In this document: positions 21,974 through 34,813 of the stretch, piece after piece
Numbering within the stretch: position 1 is the first letter of the stretch
Layout: each line of letters starts with the position of its first letter
NCBI RefSeq assembly: GCF_964275005.1
Contig: NC_092702.1
Coordinates: forward strand, 2,469,001-2,533,000
DNA length: 64,000 nt
Direction: 5' to 3'
DNA from: Diadema setosum
Lineage: Eukaryota; Echinodermata; Echinoidea; Diadematoida; Diadematidae
Made by a program: the position numbers and the translations under genes
Notes under the pieces: generated by a model
Told to the model about the DNA's origin: nothing
The model's database searches: none
The model's input: the letters and a program-made list of their open reading frames with translations, nothing else

Positions 21974-24900
21974 TGTGCGTGTGTGCGTGAGCAATAATGG
22001 GACTACAATACATTACGGAATGTGATACATTCAACAACGCAGTCATTGAGGAACATTGTAAGTTTTCCTTGCATGGATTATGGAATGACGGTGTGAAACG
22101 ATCGACAAATTATATACTGTCAGCAACATAAGGTGAATGGCATAACAATAAAATGCGAGCGAGCGAAGCGAGCGAGCTTGAAAATTTTGATATTCTACAG
22201 TTCCAAAACTGGAGTTTTAATAGTAGCTATATATTTCGCTTTGGAAATAAATGGGGGCGCATCGGGCGCAACTGCTGGCAATTATTTGCAGCAACATTAG
22301 GAGAAAGGCATAACGATTCAATACGAGGGAGCGAAGCGAGCAAGCTTGAAAATGTTGACATTCTACGGTCCCATAAACTGGGGTTTGTAGCTATATCTTT
22401 CACTTTGGAAATTAATGGGGCGATGCATCGGGCGCAACTGCTGGCAATTACTGGCAGCAACATTAGGAGAATGACATAAGGATTCAATGCGAGCGAGCAA
22501 AGCGAGCGAGCTTGAGAATTTTGACATTTTACAGTCCCAAAACTCCCGTCTTTCGCTTTGGAAATTAAGGGGGTGGGGGCATCGGGCGCAGCTGCTGGCA
22601 TTTACTGGCAGTAACGTTAGGAGAGTGGCATAACGATTCAATGCGAGCGAGCGAAGCGAGCGAGCTTGAAAATTTTGACATTTTACAGTCCCAAAACTCC
22701 CGTTTGTAGCTATATCTTTCGCTTTGGAAATTAAGGGGGGCATCGGGCGCAACTGGTGGCAATTACTGGCAGCAACGTTAGGAGAGAGGCATAACGATTC
22801 AATGCGAGCGAGCTTGAAAATTTTGACATGTTACAGTCCAAAAACTCCCGTTTGTAACTATACCTTTCGCTTTGGAAATTAAGGGGGGGGGGGGGCATCG
22901 GGCGCAACTGCTGGCAATTACTGGCAGCAACATTAGGAGAGTGGCATAACGATTCAATACGAGCGAGCGAAGCGAGCGAGCTTGAAAATTTTGACATTTT
23001 ACAGTCCCAAAACTCCCGTTTCTAGCTATATTTATCTTTCGCTTTGGAAATTAAGGGGTGGGGGCATCGGGCGCAACTACTGGCAATTACTGTCAGCGAC
23101 ATTAGGAGAATGGCATAACGATTCAATGCGAGCGAGCGAAGCGAGCGAGCTTGAAAATTTTGACATTCTAGAGTCGCAACAACTGCCGTCGTAGCTACGT
23201 TTTTCGCTTTAGAAATTAAGGGGGAGGCGCACCGGGCTCAACATTACTGCTGGATGTGAGCGAGCGAAGCGAGCGAGCTTGAAAATTTTGACATTTTACA
23301 GTCCAAAAGCTGCCGTTTGTAGCCATATTTTTTCCTTTTTATTCATATATATACATATTTATTTTATTTTCTTTGTTTATTCATTTATTTTCATTATTAT
23401 TATTATTATTATTATTTTTTTTTTTTTGGGGGGGGGGCTTTTTGGGGGGGCAAAAATGCCTTTTGCCCCCCCACTTTTTGGATTGGGGGGGCGGCCGCCC
23501 CCCCTGCCCCCCCACTTCCGGCGCCTATGAACATGGCAGAATTCAGCAAAATGTTGGTGTTGACTTGTTTATGTCAAACTTGGACTAACACGCAAATGTT
23601 TGCACATGATATACATGTATACACTGTAGGGCAGTCTGTGTACATTATACTTTACATGTATTTCAGTGATTACTCATCACACTTGTCATCACCGGTGGCA
23701 TGTTGTTTCAAGTGAATTCCAGTCAGTCTGCAAAGAAAAATTTATACGCATGACAGTGAAAATTTGATAGAAACCAGATAAAAATAGTAAAGTTATGAAA
23801 TTGTGAAGATTCGCTAATTTCTGTGAAACGCTTCTTAAACAGTCTTGGAATATTGCGGAATTATTAGTGAGTTGATGTCATCTCCTCACAAATTGCCATG
23901 TAGTTTGTTCACAAGATCTTTACATTACCGGTATACAACTGTATATTTAGCTTTTTATGTTGAAACACAATTATGCCCCAGTCTCAAAACCTACATGTAC
24001 ATGTAATACACGGATGTATTTGAGTGACTATTATTTTGAACAAATTCAGCCAGGAATAACATGATATTTTATACTTTTATGACAGAAAAATTGCATTTAC
24101 GTCATTATTTTGTTCAAGATCAATGTAGAATTGTGAGATGATGACATCATTCATGTAAGCTTATTCATTTGCACATTAAAGCATGTACATTGTACATTTT
24201 GTATATACTGTTCAAGAACTGTCTTGAAAAAATTAACATACATGTAGTTTCACAAATTTATAACTGCCATAATTTTTTTTATCTGGTTTTGATCAAATTT
24301 TTACTGATGTGCTTGTAAAATTTTACTAATTCTTTTCAGACAAATTAATATTGCAATGAAGTTTTATTGTGTTGGATGGTATTCAAAGAAACATGACCCT
24401 TGTCATGCAAGTGAGTCATACAATGTATGATTGGTGTAATAAACTCTCATGATAATTTCCACCATAGACTTACAATTACGTGTTGTCTTCTGATACAAGA
24501 TGCTGACTGAGTAAATGGCAACATTGTTGGGAATCTTATTGATAATCATCAACATCAGTGCTTAGAATTGTGCATTGCAATGTGAAATATGTTAATATGT
24601 TATACATAATACATTAATGCTAATACTGTCCACCACTCATATTACTTGTACATGATATACGTGTACATTTTTGCACAGAGTGAACTCAAGTTGTAAAGAA
24701 GCATTTGGCCTTTTACTGCATGGCATGGAATTGCTTTAACGACGTGTAGTATAAAACTTTTTTTTTTTTTTTTTTGCTTGTTCATCTGGAAAATGTGTAG
24801 TATTGAGAATTTTTATCTGAATTCAAATTGCACAACTTTCCTATTAAACTTTGTGCTTTCAGTGTGAAGGTCATTGGGGATTTCATTTTGATTCTCTAAT

Positions 24901-25860
24901 AGGTGGTATGGACAGGGACACAGTTACAACATCATGGTCATGGAACTGCTTGGGCCCAGCCTTGAGGACCTCTTTAACTTCTGTGGTAGGAAGTTCACAA
25001 TGAAGACCGTCCTCATGCTGGCTGATCAGGTATGTATGGGTCAATTTCAATCACATGTAAATTATTCTGAACTGGAAGTACAACGTGTAAAGCTAGAGGA
25101 TGTCAGAGGTTAAAGGTGAAAGAAAATCTGAAATTTTACCATTTGTGCTATGAATGAGAAGTGTTTGACATAATCTTATCACTATTGTTCATGGGTTTTT
25201 GGCAGAGCAGTTTCATAATTGGAATAGGGTTCCAGTCCGGGAATCTGCAATTTTGAGTGCAAATCATCCTGCATTATTTTATAAAGTCAGATGACCACTG
25301 TAACTCCAATAGACATCTTAGGTACAACTGTACATTGTGCTTTGCAATGAGGGTCATTTTGTAGTTGACAGAGAACACTGTTAAACACATACTATAAGTA
25401 CATGTCAGTTGGTAGACTTTATTACATATGTACCGGTATATGATGACAGGATAAATCTCTGTTGTATATTTTCCTTCTCCATCTGTGTAGATCTATGACC
25501 TACTCTCATTCTTAGGAAAGTTTTCTGTATGATACACCTCTGTGAGGAGTATGAAGCCCATTTCTGGGTTTTTTTTTTCTCATTTTGTTTTTGTTTTTAA
25601 TTCAACATTTGTACAGCTGTGGGCCTGTTTACAGCTGTAGGCTCATCCTCATTCAAATGTTGCTTTGCAGCTCAGGGCCACTGATATACAGGACTTTTTA
25701 GGCCTGTTAAACATACGTTGTACATGTACGCCTTGTACGTGCCAGTGGCTCATACAGCATTGCTACGAGAAGACACTGTTTTATTACATTGTTAATTAGT
25801 GGACCTTTCAGGTACATACATTATACAGTAGCTATATGATAACATATACAGCGTGATTGG

Positions 25861-25898
<38 letters not shown>

Positions 25899-28800
25899 AG
25901 ATGGGTGTATTTACTTCCAAAACAAAGCCTTCATTGTCTATTTGATATCTAATTAGAATGGGGAGGGGAGGACAAGGATGAACATTGATTGGTGTTTGTA
26001 TTATTGAATCTTCTAATGGCATTCATTCCTATGCCACAGCTTATTTTCCATTAGGAGTACAGATGTACACTGTACAGTTGTATATTGCTGCACTTCAGTA
26101 TTTGAACCATTGCAGGAAAAGGTTGACCTACTTGTATAAGATTGGTTGGTTATGTTAGATTTGATTCATCTGTTTCCGAATTCAGTTTTATATTGTACTT
26201 TACCGCATTGATTGTCATGCCAGAGAGCCATCCATGTACCTGTATCACAACAACTCTATGAACATTGCACGTGAATTATTTTACCCTCTCAAGAATGACC
26301 AGGATTGTACTGAATGTTCCTAGAGAAAAACGTGCTGGCTGCACATACCGTACATATTTACAACTGTAAAGTGTACAGTGTACATCAACGATTTGGCCAG
26401 ATGCACCACATGCTTATAGGAGAAGAATCTACCAGTTTACTTTAAGCTGATTGTCACTATGAGTAATATTAATAAAGACAAATACACTTGTAAGGAGCCC
26501 TATTAAAACATAATGAGTTTGTATACGTGTCTCTACCTCCAAATGTACTGTACAGTCACAAAGAAAGACAGCAACAAAGTTAGGTCTTTACCTCAAGATA
26601 CATGAAAACATTAAATATACAAATGAACTGGAATGGCCCGTTATCTGTAGTGATAGTCATTTTTGCATACTGATTTACAATGTGCAATGTACAGTAATGT
26701 GAAAGCCGCACAACTGCCTTGGATTATGTTGGGCGTGTGCATCATGCATTAATTTATGATGTGTTCAGCAGCAATTACAGTACTTATCAAGGCTGTAGAT
26801 GTAGTACAGTGTATTAATATTAAAATACCAATGTACAACACACACTTAGAGGAAGAGAAGTTGCCAGTCTATGAAGCTGAACTAAAGACATATTTTAAAC
26901 AAATCACATAACCCCAAATTGTACATGAGCGTGCCTCTTTACCAAATACCTGATATACAATATGTAACTTCTGAGGTTTTATGGGTTCAAGGCATATATT
27001 CAATCGGGAACCATACAAAACTAAGGCTAACTAGATTCTATATTTCAGAGCAATGTTACCAGTATCTTTCAAGGAGAAGTCCTTGTTTGTGCTTTGTGAC
27101 TGGTGTTTCCACCATCCTTGTGGTCAGGGATGATGATTGCACACAATGTGTGAAGCATTTTCCTGGACAGCAAAACCAATGACAGCTAGCAGCTGATGTC
27201 TCACCTCTCTGTCCATATTAATCAACTCCTTGGCAGATTGCCCTTCAAAGTTTCTAGCGGTGTGAAATGAGTCATGCACACTCTTTGTGCTTTTACTTCG
27301 TATTTACCCAGCTTTTAAAACTTCATTATGTGGACACTGGCTAGATTATGTACACATACAATGTACAATGTACATCATGTACATTATGTACAATGTATGT
27401 TCTCATCTTGCATGTCATGGAAAAAATTGGTTTTGTTGTGTCCCACGCACAGTTCAAGTACTGTTTTATACACAATTATATATTGTGAGGTTTTTAATTT
27501 TGGTGAATTTTGTGAGTCTGGTGCTAATAATTCACAGATTGAATAACATGTGAAATCATCAACTCTGATCTTGACATGAATACAATGTGCACATGTACAA
27601 TGTATATACATGTATGTTCATGCAAGTGTTGTACATTGTACATTTCTCTCTTCATTACTGTACTTCGAGATTATGAATTTAACCAAAAAAGTTAGGCTTG
27701 CTAAATGATATGGAGTAGTCAGAGTATACATCAATAGTTGACATACATGTACACTGTAGTACAATCTATGCGCATAAATTCTGTTTGATGAATGTGACAC
27801 TAATTTACTATCAGTTGTACTAGGCCTGTTATGATGATTATAATGTCAATTTTATGTTTGTGTGGTATGCTCGAGGATCATTTTCCCATCAAAAAGGAAA
27901 GTTAAGTTGTTTGAATTAAATTGTGTGATCACAGCAACAAATCTGTGAGTATATTCACACTATTCAATGTCTGACAGACATTAAAGTCACAAAAGTCTAA
28001 ATGTCAGATGATTATATTTAAATGAGCATCCTGATATTGAAATAACAATATGTGTAATCAAACATAAATTTTTCTGTTCTAATTTTGTAAATGTTGTTTA
28101 CACAGAGATATCAAAGTAAGACTTTTGTCAAATTCACATGAAGAAACCTGCAACTGCACTTACATTGTACGTACTTTGTAGGATGTGTAATAATCCAGCA
28201 TCCTAGAGGCCTGCATGTTGTATTACACGAGTCATCAAAAAATATGTCCCCAGTGGAATTTGCTTTGAAAACCAAATATTGTGCAAATGACATCACAGTC
28301 TATAACTAAGGGTAGTGTACAACGTGTGCAATGGATATGTTTTACACTTTGACGTGTATATCACTTGAGATGAATTAGTCATACGATCTGATATACTACA
28401 AAATTGTCAAATTTGTATTCATCTTCTAAAAGAGTGTTATCTTTAATCTATTAGTGCAGGGACAAAGCCTTTCAGATATTTTCATTCTTAAATATTTAAA
28501 TGGGGGTTTACAGCATTTTGTATAAACTGTGCACCTGTATATACAGTGTACAAGATACCGGTTAGCTACACAAATGTACATAAAGTGCAGTGTACATACT
28601 GTAAGATAAGGAATGTTCGCGTGCATTTTAATTTCGCAAATTTCGCGAGCACCAAGATTCGTGAAATTAAATGCACGCGAAAGTTCTTGTCTACACTATA
28701 TGCATTGAATTCCAGTGGCAGTTCACGAAAATTTCATGCCGCAAAAAAGGCCGTGGACTCCAATTCGCGAAAAATTCATGCCGAGAATACATATATCATG

Positions 28801-31800
28801 TTTTACAATACATGTACACATGTCACATACAGTTCATACAGAAGTGAGTTTTACTGATATTGTGTATATTTGTGGTTTTCACCAGTGGGAACTGATTTCA
28901 GTTGTGGCAAGTGGTAATGCCGTGTGTAATCTGTTCTGATGCTACATCTTATATACGTACAACTTGTACATTTGCCCACTTTGGAATACATGGTGTTTAA
29001 AGCAAACTAACTGCCTGGTGAAAATCATGCATTTCCTGCATTTCTTGTGTGCCTTCTGTGCGTGTGTACAGTGTAGGTCAGCTACACTGTACATAACATG
29101 TAGGCACATTAGAGAGCAGGAAGCCAAGTCAGGAACAGTTATCCACACACTAAAAAGTGTACTTACTGTTCAACTTTCAGCCCTTTCCCCAAGTGCTAAT
29201 GGGTTGGTTATCAGAGACTAATGTGGAGTTTGTTATTGTACATGTAGGGTTCAGTGTACAATGTAGTCCAATAGACTTCATACTATTTCAATTGCTGTGG
29301 ACCCAGTTGCATTAAATTGAATGATACAGTGTAACTTCACGATGAATCTACCCTCGCGCCATTATATCCAATCAAACCCAAGAAATTACTTATAGTTACC
29401 AACGATTGCAGAGGCACATTTGTACCATCAAATGTGAGGTTATCATAGTTCTATGCACCAGGTCCCTTATTTTTATCATATGTGTTTGTAATTACAATGT
29501 ACATCTAGTCTATGTTTTTTATATTTTCATTAAAGACTTGTTTCTTTTGTAGTACACATTCTGATGTATGAGCAGCACCTCAGAATTCCTGTGTACGTGT
29601 TGTATTCTTGAATGTTGAAAATTGTTCATGATTCACGTTTGTTAGTGAATACAATGACTTTGCATTTAATCATATCTAATGACGAATCAAACATTATGGC
29701 CCATGCATTTACTGAATTTGATTTTAGAAGTGCCTATATGGAGGCCTAAATTGCTTGGCATGTTTACAGAAGCCATTTGTGTGGTATACTCCCACTATGC
29801 AAACTAAAAACACAAGCTTTTCCACATATGTAAACTGTACATACATGCCTGTAATAGTACCAGCAGTCTTTGAACCACAGTTACAGAATTGGTACATGAC
29901 TTGCATGCAATCTTTTCCCCCTTTTATACATAGTAGGATACCAAGATGTTGCATTTTTAGAATGCAATGGCCCTAATAAACATGTTCCTGTCAAGTGTAT
30001 TTTTGATTTACTTACACTTGTATCGATGACTTGCCTGCATTTGTTCCCCTCTTTTGTAGGATACTAAGTTGTTTCATTTATAGAATGCAATTGTCCTAAT
30101 ACACATGTTCTTGTGGAGTGTATTTTGTAATTACTTGAATGGTCAATCAGGCAATTGTACATACAGTACATGTGTAGTGTAAGACATCTATTTTGAAATT
30201 TCTATGGCATCCACAGCAATATGCATACTACTGTGAAATATTTGCATCAATAAAGTTTACAAAAAGTTATGTGGGGCTTCAATACATTGGAGAGACCAGA
30301 TATTACAATTTGAGCCATGTTCATTTCTTCCTTCAACAGATGATTGCAAGAATTGAATATGTCCACACCAAGAATTTCATTCATCGAGACATCAAACCAG
30401 ATAACTTCCTAATGGGCATTGGCAGGCACTGCAATCAGGTATGATGATCAAGTGTGCATTATGGAAGGCTTGGATGGAGAAAAAAATCTCACTTGTAATC
30501 ATGTCTTTCAAGGCATGTTTCATAATCTTGTGTAGAGTCTAGACGATTCAAAAACAGATCCTGTGTACAGTGTGAAAGCTGCAAACAGCAACATCCAGTG
30601 AACATCAGTGTGCTGCAACCCAATGAAATGTCAGTCAAACCCAAAGCTCTTGAGGTGCATGCATTCAAAACACATGTCTATGTGCATGCATCCTATGTGT
30701 GTCTCCAAAGAGCACAGGGTATATGTTGATGGAAGTGAATGAAAGGTCAAGCTAACCTCTGCCTTCTTCAGGGTGTGTGTTTCTTTTCTTCTTCTTTTTG
30801 GTTAAATCACTCAGAAGGTACTTTAATATAAGAAATTAGTGAAATTGCATTAAAAACTTCCCTTGACCATGTTTTACTGAACATGATCTTCAGAGAAAAG
30901 TGATTGCACAGATGAATCTGATTAAGTGGGTTGAAATTCTTACCAAATCTGAAATACACTATATAAAAATTAGCTAGTTTTATGATTTTATATTTTGAAT
31001 GTTTATGAAACCAGAATGGGTGGCATGATATTTGTTTTTAAAGGTGCTTTTAATAGCCTCTAGATCATTTTTGCATGAATCAAATTGTATTCAGGTACAA
31101 ATAGGGATACTGATGCTGGAACGTTGATTTGCCATGCTTGTTTGATGCTATTATGGCTTCACCAGTTAAATGCATGCTAGCAGGCAGTATTAATTATCAT
31201 TAAAATGCTCTGTTCAAGTAGAAGGCCTTTAATAATCAAGGCATATTGAAGGAGACTTGCTGGTGATATTTCATTTGAACGTAATATATTAGTCATACTG
31301 GGTGCAGGGTTTCAGAATTTATAGTGATTGGGATGAGGAATAGAATGTTTTCAAAATTCAAATTAAAGTTGCTAATGAAGTACATGTATATTGTAAGTCT
31401 AGAAATCAGAACTTCCCACATGGGATTAAATGACAAAGAAATATGATTTTGCGTTTTGAATAGTTGCTGTCTTCATAGCCATTTAGGGCATGTTGATATG
31501 CAGATTACACATTCCACTGGTCATCAGTGTCTTGTATTCTTTTTATTTGCAGCTTTTTCTCATCGACTTTGGTCTTGCGAAGAAGTACAAAGACTCAAGG
31601 AGCAAACAGCACATACAGTACCGAGAGGACAAGAATCTGACGGGAACAGCAAGATACGCCAGCATCAATGCACATCTTGGGATTGAACAAAGGTAAGGAA
31701 TACCCCCCCCCCCCCCCCCATTCTTGCTGTTAATTAGATCAGGGCCATAAAAAAGATGCAATCATACATAAGTCATAAAATCAAATGTAAGTCAGGTATC

Positions 31801-34774
31801 AGCCAATCCAAAGTGAGTAATCAGAGACTTATGTTTGATCTTGAAACTTTAATGCAGCAGGGCCCAGGTTACAGCAGTTTTCCCATAAGGCTATAGAATG
31901 ATTTCTCTCCTATTTGATTGATTACTGTAAATAAGGATGTTTGCTGTGTTAAATTCAGGTTTCCATTCAGTTTTGATGGCCCATTCACATTCAATATTAA
32001 TTCTGATAGTTCATGCTTTACTGATAATGTCCAATCTAATCTGAGAGGATTTTTGTGGTCGATTTTAGTACCCATCTAACACAAAGAATCACAGTCTCAT
32101 GGGTAAAGCCTGTTACTATGAGCAACTTTTGCTGATTTTTACTGATGTGATTCTCTTATGATGGTTAGTGTGTGAGTGCTAAATTGTTCCTTATGGTAAA
32201 TCTGTGAATCACATAGTACGTTGCTGCCTGTCTGAGAATTTTCTAGAGCTACATCTGTATGAAAGTTGCATGATACAGTGTATCTGCTGTGCAATTGCAG
32301 TATGGTTAGGAAATGCGGAATATGTTGGGAGTCAGAAGTGAAAAGATGACCCATGTCCAGGAAGCTTGCCAATGAGCTGTCAAGCTGACTTTTTTGTTGT
32401 TGTACAGTGTTTGTGTGTGTGTGTGTGTGTGTGTGTGAGTGTGTTGGGCTCACACTCACCGATAAATTGTTCTCAGATGTGGTTGAGGTGGTATGTACTG
32501 TACTTAAAAAACAGAATTTTTTGTGTGCATGAAACTTGCGAATTTCATAAGGCCAAAAAAAAAAATTGTTGCATTGGCGTAACATGAGATTTTCAAATAG
32601 GGTCGGTCGGGCGGATTTTTTTTTTTTTTTTTTGCTACCTGCATTTTACGTGTAAAACTCGTGCTCAGCTCAGTAAACAGTTACAACTGCTGCAACGAAT
32701 GTGCTGTGTTCATCTATTCTACAAATCATTTATGAGGCCGATATTACTGGAATTATACCCCTTCACAGAATTTAAAGATGTTGAAATCCCTATCCTGAAT
32801 GTTTTCACTTCATATTTTATTATTTTGACTTAGATAAGATAGATGCAAATTGACCCATATGTACGATCTTTTCATCGCACACGGCGATCTCTATTACAGT
32901 CCCACATATACAGATTCGTGTAAGTTCTCCACACAAGAAACCTACGGCAAAACTGTGCACAATACATCGCAGTCTGAATGCTACGTATAATCTTGTTAGA
33001 GTACGTGTCCGTGTTGGAAACAGATGACGTACTGATCAAGGAAGGCTTATGCGAGGCGCTAGATCTCTCCCTCGTACATCCGATATCCCCAGAGCCCTTT
33101 CCACTTCCGGGTTTGTGCGATCGCGATCGCAATCAACAAGATATTTGATATCGATAGCAAAAAAAAATAATAAAAAAACATGGGGTCGGCGGAATTTTTA
33201 GGGTCGGACGGGTTACGCCAATGCAACAATTTTTTTTTTTGGCCTATGGAGCTACAGTTCATGAAAGTAAAATGTGCATAAAAGATTTTGCCTATGCAAT
33301 CCAGTGCATGGTAATTACTTGTAATTTTTTCCATTGCCTGCAATTTGCAAAGTTTCATTTTGTGAAAAAGGCAGTCAGCTTCAAGTTGTGAAAGTTTCAT
33401 GCTGCAAATGTTTCTGGTTTTGAAGCAGTGGTATTGTACATAAGTACATTAGGAAATCCTTAACCTGTTGAGGACGAGTCCCTAGTATACTCAGCCAAGT
33501 GTCTATGGGAAATGCGTGTTGTAATAAAATTAGTCCGGCCTCAACGGGTTAACATACTCTGTATCATTCATTGTGATTTAATAGTAAGAATGATATTTGG
33601 TGAGGAATCCACATGCTTGGTCACTGATACCCCTTTCCCGCTGCCCGTCTCAGTGAACCACCGAGAGGTTCCCCGGTGAATTCACCGGGGAACCTCTCGG
33701 TGAAAGTTTCAGTGCCCTCGTTTCACACTGCTCTCGGTGAAACTTTCCCCTAGACGGGTTTTCTGCTCGTAACGTGGGTGATCTTATGTACTTGAGTTTG
33801 TTGTGCATCTGCGATTTGGTTTTTTCGATCCCATGTTCAGCAAGTTTTCGGAGGAGGGACTCGTACGCGGTGCCAGCGTCAGCCGACGTCCTGCTCAGTT
33901 CTTCGTTCACTGCTGCCTCGCTACGTAATTTAAGTAACAATCTCTCTTCATCTTTGGTCCACGCTCCAGCCATTTGCAAAATTCCCTCAAATTTCAACAG
34001 TACAAAACGTCAACAGATTTCTCCTGCACACTGTAAACCCAGCACTTGACGAAAAAAGCACAAAATACGAAAAAATCAAGCAAGAGGCGGACTGTATCAC
34101 TATCAGACTTTACTGGAAGAGTTAAGAGCTAGACACTAGAGGAAGACGAAGAAGGAGGAAGCATCAAAGCGATCAAGTACATTGTAAACCTATATCAGCT
34201 TTGTATACACGTGTACGGCATGCTAATCAAACAATACAATGCACAGCACGATGGAAAACAATGCTGTCGCACTGTGAACGCCACATTGCACACGAAACGA
34301 CTATGTAGTGTCGTGTGTATGTTTACAAACACGAATTACTAGTACCCTGTACATGTGGATTTGGGAAGTCGAGTGCGCGCTACATTGTAGCTAGCTGAAA
34401 ACGTGTGCATGACCAGAAACAAGACATGACCTTTGACATAATCTGCATATTTTCCCCGGTGTTTCACCGAGACAACCTTTCACGCTGGGCGCTCTCGGTG
34501 AACCACCGGGTGATTTCCCGTTGAACTATCGGTGTTTACCCAGGACGCTTCTCAGGTAAAAATTGCCCAAAATTTCATCGGTGTTTCACCTAGGCTTCCC
34601 CTAGGTTTCAACCGAGTGACCTTTCACACTGCGGGGTTCCCCGGGTGCCCCCAGGTGCCCCCGGGAAGATTTTCTTCAGCGGGAAAGGGGTATAAGGTGA
34701 AAGAGATTTGCATGGAAAGGGGCTTAGTGGCTTTGTTTATTCCAAACTTTGCTGTGAAAAGGGGATTTCCCATA

Positions 34775-34813
<39 letters not shown>

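Larger units (their letters stand above)
21743..23529. mobile_element. hAT-like non-autonomous element, 8-bp target duplication
   Basis: The ends are caggcgcgccggaag and cttccggcgcctatg (inverted, 12 of 15 matching). They are flanked by identical 8-bp copies of aacatggc at 21735-21742 and 23530-23537, the duplication length typical of hAT transposases. G/C homopolymer blocks adjoin both ends (ttggattgggggggc on each side). Inside are CA and TA microsatellites (21830-21972) and an eight-unit satellite (22155-23330). No transposase frame is seen. Confidence 0.82.
20936..24902 (+). other. CK1 alpha intron 2
   Basis: Phase 2, 4.0 kb. Holds a TA microsatellite (about 21509-21575), a poly-T near 21690 and a hAT-like element with satellite (21743-23529). 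The remainder is AT-rich, unassigned DNA with a poly-T near 24760. Confidence 0.85.

Noticed and set aside
21800-22046. Tyr/Ile and Thr/His repeat peptides
   Set aside because: Direct translations of TA and CA microsatellites; not genes.
22227-22997. Overlapping ~65-130-codon minus-strand frames with recurrent [13 protein letters not shown]-like peptides
   Set aside because: They repeat with the ~160-bp satellite period and reflect the satellite, not a protein family.
30439-31552. Possible vertebrate-type L exon of CK1 alpha in intron 4
   Set aside because: No segment encoding a KRKR-type nuclear signal with suitable splice sites was found at the expected position.
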